DNA of 64,000 nt from Prevotella sp. (GTDB lineage Bacteria > Bacteroidota > Bacteroidia > Bacteroidales > Bacteroidaceae), in the NCBI GenBank assembly GCA_017619755.1, contig JAFZRU010000010.1:16831-80830 (forward strand), in the 5' to 3' direction. Below, piece after piece: positions 18,518 to 27,856 of the stretch (its first letter is position 1; every line of letters starts with the position of its first letter). The translations under genes and the position numbers were made by a program. Below the pieces are notes generated by a model. It was not told the origin of the DNA. It made no database searches and saw only the letters and a program-made list of their open reading frames with translations.

Positions 18518-18551
18518 AAAAATCCCACTTGTTGGTACAAGTGGGATTTTT
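18518..18551. terminator. Bidirectional terminator between pectate lyase 1 and the hydrolase operon
   Basis: A 14-base perfect stem (18518-18531 with 18538-18551) whose ends are A5 and T5 on both strands. It serves the plus-strand lyase and the minus-strand ten-gene array alike. Confidence 0.9.
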
Positions 18552-18571
18552 CATAAGGGTTGACCAATGCC

Positions 18572-19123
18572 TTAGAAGGCAGCGATGAGTTCCTCGTTGC
18601 TGTAAGCGTCAGCACCGTAGCAAGTCTTCAAATAGGCCAGTCCGATCAGATAGTCCTCTTCTGTGAAGGAGTCTGTGGCTTCCTTGGCCACCACCACGTC
18701 GTATCCCAGGCAGTAGGCGTCTGCGGAAGTGTGGCGCACGCACATGTGTGCATGGAGACCCGTCATGACAACGGTCTTCACACCCAGTTCCTTGAGCAGG
18801 ATGTCGAGGTCGGTCTGGAAGAAGCCGCTGTAACGGCGCTTTGGCACCACATAGTCCTTGTCGCAAAGCTTCAGTTCGGGTATCACTTCCGCTCCCTTGG
18901 TTCCTCTGATGGCATGGTCGCCCCACAGTTTGAGTTCGCGGTCGATGCCCGGGAGGTGTGAGTCGTTGCAGAAGATGACTGGCACTCCGGCCTCACGAGC
19001 TGCGTCAAGTAGCTGGGCGGTGGCTGGCACGATGGCTTTTCCACGGTCGCATGCGAGTGCGCCGGTCACAAAGTCGTTGAGCATGTCGACGACGAGAATT
19101 GCGGGCTTGTCAAGCTTGTTCAT
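18572..19123 (-). CDS. Isochorismatase-family cysteine hydrolase (nicotinamidase-like)
   Basis: A protein of 183 residues with the isochorismatase-like hydrolase triad visible: Asp13 in VVDMLNDF, Lys95 in VVPKRRYSGF and Cys128 in HAHMCV. Such enzymes hydrolyse small amides such as nicotinamide, or related substrates; the exact substrate is not clear. A nicotinamidase usually has a longer metal-binding DxHxxxH region, and here only DSH is seen near residue 54. It is the last gene of the minus-strand array, 54 bases after the GH2 gene with no promoter box between, and ends 20 bases before the terminator. Confidence 0.8.
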   Translation of the reverse strand: MNKLDKPAILVVDMLNDFVTGALACDRGKAIVPATAQLLDAAREAGVPVIFCNDSHLPGIDRELKLWGDHAIRGTKGAEVIPELKLCDKDYVVPKRRYSGFFQTDLDILLKELGVKTVVMTGLHAHMCVRHTSADAYCLGYDVVVAKEATDSFTEEDYLIGLAYLKTCYGADAYSNEELIAAF

Positions 19124-19177
19124 TTTTTCTTGAGTTTAATAATATTTGTTTGTTTATTGATATAATTCCATCCGCCG

Positions 19178-21625
19178 TCATTCCACGGCAATGGTGATGG
19201 TATCGGTTTTCAAATCCACAGCCTTTGCCTTGAGTGTTACCTTCCCCGGCTGTTTGCCGGCTCTCAGCACAACAAGGCATTTGCCATAGAATGCTTTTCT
19301 GTTGTCAGCCTTGAAACGTTCCATAGAGGTTTGGCATCCGTTGTCCACTCCGGCGATGGTGGCGTTTCCATCCACCTCGAAGAACACCTGGTTCTCCGCA
19401 TTGGGACAGATGTTGCCATCTTTGTCGAGTATCTCCACGGTGACGAATGCGAGACTTTTTCCATCTGCCGCCATCGCCTTACGGTCGGTGGTGAGGCGTA
19501 TGTGGTGGGGTGCACCGGCGGTGTGTATGACCTGTTGCCGGACATCGTTCCCGTCCTGTCGTGCCACCACCTTCACTTCTCCCGGCTCGAACACAACGCG
19601 CCACATCACATGATACTGGTGGTCCGCCTTGCGGCGCACTCCTTGGCTCCGACCGTTGATGTATAACTCCACTTCATCGGCTTGATTGTAGTAACACCAT
19701 AGGTCGATGGTCTGTCCTTCTATCCAGTTCCAATGCGGGAAAAGGTGAAGGACAGGTTTGTCGGTCCACTCGCTTTGGTACATGTAATACACATCCTTGG
19801 GGAAACCTGCCAAATCAACTATGCCGAAATAGCTGCTCCTCGCGGGAAAGGAATAGGGAGTTGGCTCACCGATGTAGTCGAAGCCCGTCCAGATGAATTG
19901 TCCTCCCACGAAGTCATTGTGCTTCACCACGTCCCATGTCTCTTCATGCGTGCTGCTCCATGAGGCGTGCATGTTGTCGTAGGCGCTGCATTTCATGGAA
20001 GGGTCGGAATAGGGCAGCCACCATTGAATGGGAGCTACATACACGGAATCGCTGGGCATCATGTAGAATCCTCTTGTTTGCAGCGCCGACACACTTTCGC
20101 TGAAGATAAAAGGTTTTTCCGGAAAGTTCTTCGGTACATCCTTCACCCATTGGTGATGATAGTTGAAGCCAATTATGTCGATGGCACCGCTCTTGAAGAG
20201 ATGGTTGTTGGGGGCGGGTTCGTTGCACCCTGCCGTGATGGGCCTTGTCTTGTCATATCTCCTGACGATTTCCGCCAGATGTCGTGTGAGCAATGAATTG
20301 ACGCTCAATTCCCCTTCTTTGGCCAAGGTAGAAGCATCGTGGCCGGCATTGAGGATGAGGTTGGCTTGTTCCAAGGTGAGGGTGTCAGCCTCTGCCGATG
20401 ACCACTGCTCAAGCACTTCGTTGCCAATGCTCCACATCAGGATGGAAGGGTGGTTGCGGTCACGCAGCAACAAGTCGGCGAGGTCGCGCTCATGCCACTC
20501 GTCGAAAAAGCGGGCATAGTCGTTTTGGGTCTTCCTTCTCCTCCACATGTCAAACGACTCGTCCATGACGATGAATCCCATGGTGTCGCACATGTTGAGC
20601 AGTTCTGGTGCTGGAGGGTTGTGGGAGCATCTGATGGCGTTGACTCCCATCTCCTTGAGTATGCTTAACTTGCGATGTAAGGCATCTTCGGCAATGGCGG
20701 CTCCAAGACATCCCAAGTCGTGGTGTTCACATACGCCATTGATTTTCATGGACTTTCCGTTGAGCGAGAAGCCTTTTTGCGGGTTGAATTCAAAATACCT
20801 GAACCCCGTGTGGGTTACGTAAGTGTCCACGGTTTTGTTGTCCACTATCAATTCTGTGGTCACCTTATATATATAAGGATGGTCGATGGACCACAATTGT
20901 GGCTTCTTCACTTTGAGGTGTGCTTGGGTGCTTGTTCCCTTGGCAGTTGCCACCACCTTTCCGTTGGCATCGGTGATGGTGTGTCGTATCACCGGTCTTA
21001 CGCCCGTTTTTGCATCATCGGCCAAAGTCACTTCCATATTCACGTCACCCTTTGCGGTGGTGCTTACGTACACCCCCCAGTGCGCCACATGGAGGTGGGA
21101 TGTTTCCGTGAGCCACACATGGCGGTAGATGCCGCATCCGCTGTACCACCTGGAATTTGGTTGGTCGCTATTGTCCACTCTGACAGCCACCACGTTGTCG
21201 CCTCCACGGTTGAGATAAGGGGTGATGTCGTATTCAAAGGAACTATAGCCGTAGGGCCTTTTCCCGAGGAGGTGTCCGTTGACATAGACGGCTGCGTTCA
21301 TATAGACGCCATCGAACTCTATGAAATACCTTTCGGCATTTCCGACAGAGAAGTGTTTCCTGTACCACCCCACTCCACCGGGCAGCGCTCCTCCACCGGC
21401 ACCGGAAGGATGGGAGGGCATGAAATCGCCCTCTATGGCCCAGTCGTGTGGCAGGTCGAGCTGCCTCCAGGATTTGTCCACATACCCAGGGTCGGCCATC
21501 TGCAAGGAGTCGGCCAAGGTGAAGAGCCAATCGGCATCAAAGCATCGGCGTTCCCTGGCATGACCTGTGGAAACGCAAACAATCGACAATGTCGTGGCAA
21601 TCCAGATGATGAGTTTACTTCTCAT
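19178..21625 (-). CDS. Secreted GH2 beta-galactosidase-like enzyme
   Basis: A GH2 protein of 815 residues with a signal peptide (about 23 residues, ending near STGHA). The order is a sugar-binding jelly roll (LPHDWAIEGDF, GWYRKHF), an immunoglobulin-like domain, a TIM barrel and C-terminal beta domains including a DUF4982-like region (YINGRSQGVRR). The acid/base is Glu403 in WSIGNEV and the nucleophile Glu510 in FSESVSA. It would remove terminal beta-galactosyl residues. It lies 18 bases after the GH31 gene, so both are surely translated from one message, fitting galactosylated xyloglucan side chains. Beta-glucuronidase or another GH2 activity cannot be excluded. Confidence 0.88.
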   Translation of the reverse strand: MRSKLIIWIATTLSIVCVSTGHARERRCFDADWLFTLADSLQMADPGYVDKSWRQLDLPHDWAIEGDFMPSHPSGAGGGALPGGVGWYRKHFSVGNAERYFIEFDGVYMNAAVYVNGHLLGKRPYGYSSFEYDITPYLNRGGDNVVAVRVDNSDQPNSRWYSGCGIYRHVWLTETSHLHVAHWGVYVSTTAKGDVNMEVTLADDAKTGVRPVIRHTITDANGKVVATAKGTSTQAHLKVKKPQLWSIDHPYIYKVTTELIVDNKTVDTYVTHTGFRYFEFNPQKGFSLNGKSMKINGVCEHHDLGCLGAAIAEDALHRKLSILKEMGVNAIRCSHNPPAPELLNMCDTMGFIVMDESFDMWRRRKTQNDYARFFDEWHERDLADLLLRDRNHPSILMWSIGNEVLEQWSSAEADTLTLEQANLILNAGHDASTLAKEGELSVNSLLTRHLAEIVRRYDKTRPITAGCNEPAPNNHLFKSGAIDIIGFNYHHQWVKDVPKNFPEKPFIFSESVSALQTRGFYMMPSDSVYVAPIQWWLPYSDPSMKCSAYDNMHASWSSTHEETWDVVKHNDFVGGQFIWTGFDYIGEPTPYSFPARSSYFGIVDLAGFPKDVYYMYQSEWTDKPVLHLFPHWNWIEGQTIDLWCYYNQADEVELYINGRSQGVRRKADHQYHVMWRVVFEPGEVKVVARQDGNDVRQQVIHTAGAPHHIRLTTDRKAMAADGKSLAFVTVEILDKDGNICPNAENQVFFEVDGNATIAGVDNGCQTSMERFKADNRKAFYGKCLVVLRAGKQPGKVTLKAKAVDLKTDTITIAVE

Positions 21626-21643
21626 TCTTGTATTAACTTATAG

Positions 21644-24583
21644 TCAGAGAACCACTTTTATCTCCTTCCCACTATAGTCAACCATCTTCCCCACAGGGTC
21701 GATGAGGTTGAGGGGTTGTGCTTTGTCTTTTGAGACAACGACGATATTGAACCTGCGGTTTTTGAGCATGCCGCTAAAGGAGCCATTGCGTTTGCCAATG
21801 GTGAGCGTCTTCGTTGCCTCGTCGTAGGAGAGGTCGATGGTGGCTAACTTGCCCTTCTCGTAATTGTAGTTGGTGCCTTCGTCCTCGTAGAGTTGGAACT
21901 TGGCATCGGCTCCGGCATACACATAGAGGTTGATGAGTTCGGCGGGCTTCTCATCGCACCACTCCATCTCCGGTCCGAACGGCACGATGCTTCCCTCTCG
22001 CACGAAGACAGGCATGCGCTCGTAGGGAGCGTCCACCACGAGTGTCTGCCCACCTTGCATGTATTCTCCCGTATAGAGGTCATACCATCCGCACTGCTTG
22101 GGGAAATAAACAGAGCGGCTACGCGCCTTGTAGTACCCCACGGGGCAAGCCATGAAAGCAGGTCCGAACATCCACTGGTCAGGTATGTCATACACTTTCT
22201 GGTCGCCGTTGAAGTCCATGGCCAGTCCTCGCATAATGGTGTAGTCGTTGAAATGCACCCATCCTGCCATTGAATAGAGGTAGGGCATCATGTGATAGCG
22301 CAACTTGTCGTACCAGACAATGGTTTGGTATGCTGGATGGTTGTCAGGGGCGATGTTCCACACCTCTCGCAAAGGCCATTGACCGTGAGCACGATAAAGT
22401 GGTATGAAGCATCCGAATTGGTTCCACCTGGTCTGCAGCTCTCGCCATTCCGTAAGGTCTGCATTCTCCACACCCGTCTTGTCAAAGTCCTGCTGGGCCT
22501 TCTCAAAACGTTTTTCCACGGAGAACCCACCCTGGTCCATGCCCCAGAAGGGCAGTCCACTCATGGAGTAGTTGAGCCCGGCTGTCATTTGTGCGCGCAT
22601 GTCCTCCCATCTCGTGCCGATGTCGCCCGACCAAGTGGCGGTGGAGAAGCGTTGCTCGCCAGCGAAGCCGCTGCGGGTGAGCAAGAATACACGTTGGTTG
22701 GGGTTGACGGAGCGTTGTCCGTTGTAGATGGCGTCGGCGTTGACGATGGAATATGCATTGAAGTATTCCGTCGATGTTCCCAAAGCCGTTGGCCCGGATA
22801 GTGCCTTGCGATACCAAACGGGGGTGCAGTCACGCACGTTGGGTTCTGAGGCATCCATCCACCAAGCGTCGATGCCGAATTTGTATTTGGTATATAGGTT
22901 TTCGTCCATTTGTCTCCAGAACATCTTCCTTGCCCCTGCGTCGTAGGCATCATAGAAGGAGCCGGTGTAACCCAACCAGTCGTGGATGTCGTCGGTGATG
23001 GCCTGGTGGTAAATCCATCCTTTGCTGTCGAGTTCCTTGTAATTATCGACGGTGTCGTAGAATTTGGGCCATACGGAAATCATGAACCGTCCGTGCATCT
23101 GATGTACGCTGTCAAGCATGGCCTGCGGGTTGGGGAAGCGTGAGGTTTCAAACTGGTGACTTCCCCAGTCGGGCAACGGCCAGTAGTTCCAGTCTTGTAC
23201 GATGTTATCGACGGGGATGTGTCGTTTGCGGAATTCCGCGAGGGTGCTCTCGATGTCGAAACTGCTCTTGTATCTCTCCCTGCTCTGCCAGAAACCGAGA
23301 ACCCACTTGGGATAGAGCGATGCCTTTCCCGTGAGGGTGCGATACCCGCCAATCACCTCGTCCATGTTGTTTCCAGCAATAAAGTAGTAGTCCATGTCGC
23401 GGCTCATCTCACTCCAAATGCTGATGGCTTTCTCATTCTTGTATGCCGGCATGGCCCTCAGTCCGCAGTAGCTCGTCCCGCCGTCGGGTTTCCACTCGAT
23501 GCGCAGTTGTGTACGCTCCCCTTTGTTCAGCCTTGTCTTGAATTTCCAGGAGTTGGGGTTCCACGCCGTGCGCCATCTCTCGGCGACGACCTCTTTTCCT
23601 CCGACATAAACACGCATGTACCCTGCGTAATAGAGGATGAAGTCATAATCCCCGCTTTGAGGAGCCTCAATGAAACCGTCATAGATGACCTGTGCGCCAT
23701 CGAAATTGAAGCCCTTTGGCAGGTTCTTGATGCCCCCGTTTTCCGTGGCGTTGCCTATCTTGGACGTGGAAGGGCAGTCAAACTCGAAATAGATGGAGTC
23801 CTCGTCCCTGACGATTTTCCTGCCATCCTTGTCCACGTAGGTACCGGTAAGATGTCCTGCCTTTCCGCTCTTGTCATAGAGTTTGAAAGCCCTGTTAAGT
23901 TGCAAATAGTCTTCGGGATTCCCCCATCTACCGAGGCTGTAGCTGTCCCATAGGATGCCGAAATTGAGGTTGGTGACGACAAAAGGCACGCTCACCTTGG
24001 TGTTATATTGGTATAATTCTTCATTTTTGCCGAGCATGTTGTATTCCTCTGCTTGGTGCTGCCCGAGGCCATAAACGGCCTTGAGTGCGTTGTCGGGTTC
24101 AAACAGCAGGTGCCATGAAAGAGCGTTGCGTTCTTCTTCCGTCACCTCCCGTTGCATCGTTCCTAATTCACGGTCGGGAACACGGAATGGTTGGAATTTT
24201 TTCCCGTTTCGTGCTTCTTTGAGCATTTTGTTGCCTTGTGCATCGTAGAAGGTTACGTCACCGGTGTTTTTGTCCACGACAGCCTTCACATTGGCAGCCT
24301 TCACACAAACCCCTTGATTATCCTCTGTAATCTCAAATTTGGGATTGGCTTTTTGTGGTACAATGATGAGGCTGCTCTTTTGTGGCAGTTTCTCTTCAGA
24401 TGTCGCCCTGACGCGGATGATGTTGTCATTGACGACTTGCAGACACACCACCTTGGCACCGTTGGCCTGTGGTTGTGCCACTTGTATGGTAACGCTATTT
24501 CCATCTTTCACATATCCTGAGGCGTACGCCGATGTGACAATCGTTACCATCATGGTAGAAACAAACAATTTCAAAAGTCTCAT
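21644..24583 (-). CDS. Secreted GH31 alpha-xylosidase-like enzyme with PA14 insert
   Basis: A protein of 979 residues with a signal peptide ending near AYASG. An N-terminal beta domain is interrupted at about residues 233-376 by a PA14 module (DGFIEAPQSGDYDF), as in the Bacteroides ovatus xyloglucan alpha-xylosidase. The catalytic barrel follows, with nucleophile Asp577 in WWMDASEPN and acid/base Asp654 in TWSGDIG. Proximal and distal C-terminal beta domains complete it. It should release alpha-linked xylose from xyloglucan oligosaccharides; alpha-glucosidase activity is less likely because of the PA14 insert. A LacI regulator lies 51 bases upstream and GH2 18 bases downstream. Confidence 0.87.
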   Translation of the reverse strand: MRLLKLFVSTMMVTIVTSAYASGYVKDGNSVTIQVAQPQANGAKVVCLQVVNDNIIRVRATSEEKLPQKSSLIIVPQKANPKFEITEDNQGVCVKAANVKAVVDKNTGDVTFYDAQGNKMLKEARNGKKFQPFRVPDRELGTMQREVTEEERNALSWHLLFEPDNALKAVYGLGQHQAEEYNMLGKNEELYQYNTKVSVPFVVTNLNFGILWDSYSLGRWGNPEDYLQLNRAFKLYDKSGKAGHLTGTYVDKDGRKIVRDEDSIYFEFDCPSTSKIGNATENGGIKNLPKGFNFDGAQVIYDGFIEAPQSGDYDFILYYAGYMRVYVGGKEVVAERWRTAWNPNSWKFKTRLNKGERTQLRIEWKPDGGTSYCGLRAMPAYKNEKAISIWSEMSRDMDYYFIAGNNMDEVIGGYRTLTGKASLYPKWVLGFWQSRERYKSSFDIESTLAEFRKRHIPVDNIVQDWNYWPLPDWGSHQFETSRFPNPQAMLDSVHQMHGRFMISVWPKFYDTVDNYKELDSKGWIYHQAITDDIHDWLGYTGSFYDAYDAGARKMFWRQMDENLYTKYKFGIDAWWMDASEPNVRDCTPVWYRKALSGPTALGTSTEYFNAYSIVNADAIYNGQRSVNPNQRVFLLTRSGFAGEQRFSTATWSGDIGTRWEDMRAQMTAGLNYSMSGLPFWGMDQGGFSVEKRFEKAQQDFDKTGVENADLTEWRELQTRWNQFGCFIPLYRAHGQWPLREVWNIAPDNHPAYQTIVWYDKLRYHMMPYLYSMAGWVHFNDYTIMRGLAMDFNGDQKVYDIPDQWMFGPAFMACPVGYYKARSRSVYFPKQCGWYDLYTGEYMQGGQTLVVDAPYERMPVFVREGSIVPFGPEMEWCDEKPAELINLYVYAGADAKFQLYEDEGTNYNYEKGKLATIDLSYDEATKTLTIGKRNGSFSGMLKNRRFNIVVVSKDKAQPLNLIDPVGKMVDYSGKEIKVVL

Positions 24584-24634
24584 AACAAATGCAATTAGGT
24601 TTTTAAGATAGGTTGTTATAGAAATTTCAAATGA

Positions 24635-25657
24635 TTAATCTTTCACCTTTTTCACGCTGCTGTCCCTGATTTTCAGTATCATAGGCACCACTTCACGGTA
24701 GATTTTCTGGTCGCCATTGATGTTGCGCAGCAATAGTTCACATGCCTTCATGCCCTGCACATGTGCTTGGTCCATGATGGCAGAGAGCTTGGGAGTGACA
24801 AATGCGGCACTGTCTCCGTCGGTGAAGCCCATAATGGCCACATCATCGGGGATTTTCAGTTCCTTGCTCTTGATGGCGTCGAAGGCAGCATAGGTGATGA
24901 TATCGTTGAACGCGAGTATGGCATCAGGCGGATTGGCGCTTTCAAGCAGTTTCAGCGTGGCGTTTCTCGCCACGTCGAAATCGATTCTCCCACATGCCAC
25001 AAGTTCCCTGTCGATGGGTATTCGGTTATCTCTTAATGCTTCGAGATATCCATGCTTCCTGCGCTTCACCATGTCGAGGTGGTTGGGGCCTCCCACAAAA
25101 GCGATGCGTCGGCAGCCGTTGTCAATAAGGTGTTGGGTGGCGTTTTGAGCCGCCACATCGCCGTCGGCCACCACTTGTGAGAATAGTTCTGGCAGGCATG
25201 TCCTGGCAAAGAATACAAGTGGAATGCCCATGTCGTGTATTTCCTTGAAATGGGAATAGTCGATGGTGTCCTGTGCCAAGCATGCGATGATGCCCTCCAC
25301 ATGCATCGAGATGAAATTGTCGATGGCCTGCTCTTCTCTCAAGTGGTCTTCGTGGCTGTTGGAACTGAAAACGGAATATCCTTTCTGCCGTGCATAGTCC
25401 TCTATGCCGTCGAGCACGGCGGCATAATAATGTGTGACAAGGTTGGGCACCACCACTCCGATGACACGTGGGGCTTCTTTTCTCAAGCTTTGTGCAAAGG
25501 GGTTGGGGCGGTAGTTGAGTTCTTTGGCGAGGGCCTTCACTTTCTCCCTCATCTCCTCCCCCACCTCGTGGCTTCCCCTGAGCGCCCTCGACACGGTGGC
25601 GATGGAAACACCGAGGCGCTCGGCCAGGTCTTTCAGCGATGTTCGGCGTTGTTTCAT
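24635..25657 (-). CDS. LacI-family transcriptional regulator
   Basis: A regulator of 340 residues starting at MKQRRTSLKDLAE. The N-terminal helix-turn-helix (RLGVSIATVSRALRG) and hinge (LNYRPNPFAQSL) are classical. A periplasmic-binding-type sugar sensor follows (GVVVPNLVTHYYA, then DAILAFND). The start is certain, because LacI proteins begin a few residues before the HTH; a frame reaching back to 25876 overlaps licD. It lies only five bases after licD and 51 bases before GH31, so it is probably both the end of the sugar-nucleotide set and the local controller of the GH31/GH2 pair. The effector sugar is unknown. Confidence 0.93.
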   Translation of the reverse strand: MKQRRTSLKDLAERLGVSIATVSRALRGSHEVGEEMREKVKALAKELNYRPNPFAQSLRKEAPRVIGVVVPNLVTHYYAAVLDGIEDYARQKGYSVFSSNSHEDHLREEQAIDNFISMHVEGIIACLAQDTIDYSHFKEIHDMGIPLVFFARTCLPELFSQVVADGDVAAQNATQHLIDNGCRRIAFVGGPNHLDMVKRRKHGYLEALRDNRIPIDRELVACGRIDFDVARNATLKLLESANPPDAILAFNDIITYAAFDAIKSKELKIPDDVAIMGFTDGDSAAFVTPKLSAIMDQAHVQGMKACELLLRNINGDQKIYREVVPMILKIRDSSVKKVKD

Positions 25658-25662
25658 GGTTG

Positions 25663-26583
25663 TCAGGTATTCCGTGTTTTTTTCCAAAAGCGTTTCCTGT
25701 AGTTTGCTCTTACTTCGGGAAGCAGGTGGAGATAACTGCGCTGGGTGTCGATAACCAAAGAACCATGGTTGGTAGGGGCTTGCACAGGGGTCATGTACTG
25801 GTCTCCATACTGCGTACGCAAGAACTTGTCGTAACCTGCCGGCACGGGCACGGTGAGTTTCTCGAAGGGCACCCAAAGGGTTTCGTCGAATATGTGTCGG
25901 TCGAAGACGAAACGCAGTCCGTCAATGCCGAGTTGGGCAACACGTTCACAATCGTCCCACGAGTGTCTGCGGTATGCCTCTTCGATGGGTTTGAATAGAT
26001 TGTAAAAACCGTACTTTCTCACCATGTACCGCCATTTCATCTTTCGGAACACCAATCCGAGACGACCGGAGACGAGAATGGGGTAATCTATGGATTTGAG
26101 TTGTTTCATTCTCCGGTTGGCCTTCTTCACCGTCTCCCTCACTTCCTCCTCATCATCCGGCACTCCCTCGAAGGCAAAGATATCGATGAAGATGCCCTGG
26201 TTGAAAGGACGGTAACTGTCAGAAGGCCTGATGGCAGCGGTGTCGCTACGCCTGAGTTGGGCGTGTCCTCGGTAGTAATGTTCGTCAGTAGCCGCTGTTT
26301 GGAAGAAGAAGGGTGGTTGGAATTCCTCCGCCGCCACTTGTTGCAGGCGGTCGTAGTCGGGCCTTGGCATGCATACGTCTATGTCGTCATCCCATGGAAT
26401 GTATCCTTTATGGCGTATGGCTCCGAGCAACGTTCCTCCGTCGCACCAGCATCTTAACTGGTGTTTCTTGCATACCTCGATGAGGTGATGGAACATGTCG
26501 AGTTGCACGTCCCATACGCGCTTCATCTCCTCGCTGACGAGGTATCCATCGCGCTCTTCTGCTTGCATGTTCACCCAACTCAT
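25663..26583 (-). CDS. LicD-family phosphotransferase (second copy)
   Basis: A protein of 306 residues with the LicD/fukutin nucleotidyltransferase-fold signature: GTLLGAIRHKG, then PWDDDIDVCMPR with the metal-binding acidic cluster near residue 65. LicD proteins transfer phosphocholine or related phospho-groups from CDP-activated donors to surface sugars. It starts 16 bases after ugd and ends five bases before the LacI gene. It is a paralogue of the protein encoded at 28946-29767 but diverges strongly after the first 100 residues. The transferred group is not known. Confidence 0.85.
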   Translation of the reverse strand: MSWVNMQAEERDGYLVSEEMKRVWDVQLDMFHHLIEVCKKHQLRCWCDGGTLLGAIRHKGYIPWDDDIDVCMPRPDYDRLQQVAAEEFQPPFFFQTAATDEHYYRGHAQLRRSDTAAIRPSDSYRPFNQGIFIDIFAFEGVPDDEEEVRETVKKANRRMKQLKSIDYPILVSGRLGLVFRKMKWRYMVRKYGFYNLFKPIEEAYRRHSWDDCERVAQLGIDGLRFVFDRHIFDETLWVPFEKLTVPVPAGYDKFLRTQYGDQYMTPVQAPTNHGSLVIDTQRSYLHLLPEVRANYRKRFWKKTRNT

Positions 26584-26599
26584 GGCAAAGTGTTTGATG

Positions 26600-27856
26600 T
26601 TAAAGCATGTAACGGCAGTCCACCACGGCCTTGATGGTGCGTTCCTTCACGTCTTTGAACTCCGGCCATGCTGTCGCAATGACCAACACGTCGGCTTTCT
26701 CAAGAATCTTCTCGTAACTGTCCACATAGCCCATGGGGAGTTGGTAGTGAGTGCTGAACTCCTCGATGGCCACAGGGTCATACCCGCAGATGTTGGTGTA
26801 GCCCTCGTCAAGCAGAGCCTTGATGATCTTGGCGCTGGGTGTGTCGCGCACATCGTCGCTGCCTGGCTTGAACGACAGTCCAAGCATGCCTATGCACCTG
26901 CCCTTGTCGAGGCCGACGGCCTTGATGACTTTTTGAGCAATGAACTGCGGCATGTGATCGTTGGTGTCGATGACATGGTGCAGGATTTTGGCATCGAAGC
27001 CGGCTGTGCGTGTGACGGCATAAAGGGCGTTGGTGTCTTTTGGCAGGCAATATCCTCCATATCCACACCCGGGATAGACATACGAAGCCATGGTGGCTCC
27101 TCCCCACCGTTTGTCCATGTGGAGGATGCGGAAAGCTTGGGCTATGTCGATGCCGCCGATGGTGTCGGCGACGATGCTCATCTCATTGCTATAACTGATG
27201 AGCGTTGCAAGAAGGGTGTTGGAGAGGTATTTGATAAATTCTCCCGTGTTGAGCGAGACGCAGAAGACGGGTTCTTTCACGGTAGCGTACACCTCTCTCA
27301 GCATCTGTGCGGATTGGTCGTCGCTCACACCAAGGACAATGCGGTCGGCGTTGATGAAGTCATCCCAGCAATGTCCCTCTCGCAGGAATTCGGGGTTGTT
27401 GGCCACTCCCAAGTCCACACCCACTTTCAGGCCTTTCTCCTGAAGGTGTGGAATGATTTTCGTTGAAGTGGTTGAAGGCGGAATGGTGGATTTGACCACA
27501 AGCACCTGGTACTTGCCTTCCTCCCTTGCAGCGATGGTTTGGTCGATGGCCGCGAAGAGGTAGGTGAGGTCGGCTTGTCCGTCCTTTCCGTAGGGCGTGC
27601 CCACGCAATAGTAGATGCAGTCGCTCTCTTTCACGGCTTGTTCCAACTGGTCGATGCCAATGGGATTGAATCCTGCGCCCAAATGTCTTATAAGCGCATC
27701 GTCAAGGCCTGGTTCGAGAAAGGGAAGTTTTCCACCCTTGATGGTTTCAAGGCGCTGGTGGTTGATTTCCACGCCATACACCTTGTGTCCATATTCAGCA
27801 AATCCCAAGGATGTGGTAAGACCCACAAATCCTAATCCAAAGACAGTGATTACCAT
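26600..27856 (-). CDS. ugd: UDP-glucose 6-dehydrogenase family protein
   Basis: A protein of 418 residues that oxidises a UDP-hexose at C6 with NAD. The Rossmann motif GLGFVGLTT opens the protein, and the catalytic Cys lies in GYGGYCLPKD near residue 265. A C-terminal UDP-binding domain follows. It overlaps the upstream epimerase-type gene by seven bases. Together the two suggest UDP-glucose to UDP-glucuronate to UDP-xylose. UDP-ManNAc or GDP-mannose dehydrogenase activity is the alternative; the neighbour favours UDP-glucose. Confidence 0.87.
   Translation of the reverse strand: MVITVFGLGFVGLTTSLGFAEYGHKVYGVEINHQRLETIKGGKLPFLEPGLDDALIRHLGAGFNPIGIDQLEQAVKESDCIYYCVGTPYGKDGQADLTYLFAAIDQTIAAREEGKYQVLVVKSTIPPSTTSTKIIPHLQEKGLKVGVDLGVANNPEFLREGHCWDDFINADRIVLGVSDDQSAQMLREVYATVKEPVFCVSLNTGEFIKYLSNTLLATLISYSNEMSIVADTIGGIDIAQAFRILHMDKRWGGATMASYVYPGCGYGGYCLPKDTNALYAVTRTAGFDAKILHHVIDTNDHMPQFIAQKVIKAVGLDKGRCIGMLGLSFKPGSDDVRDTPSAKIIKALLDEGYTNICGYDPVAIEEFSTHYQLPMGYVDSYEKILEKADVLVIATAWPEFKDVKERTIKAVVDCRYML

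Noticed and set aside
20720-21643. A 307-codon plus-strand open frame opposite the GH2 gene
   Set aside because: It is antisense to a clear GH2 enzyme with intact catalytic residues, has no promoter or family resemblance, and its His/Val-rich composition is that of a shadow frame.
25658-25876. N-terminal extension of the LacI regulator
   Set aside because: The extra 73 residues lie within licD in another frame; LacI proteins start directly before the HTH.
26495-27466. A 323-codon plus-strand open frame opposite ugd
   Set aside because: Antisense to ugd, which keeps all family motifs; no independent evidence of a gene.
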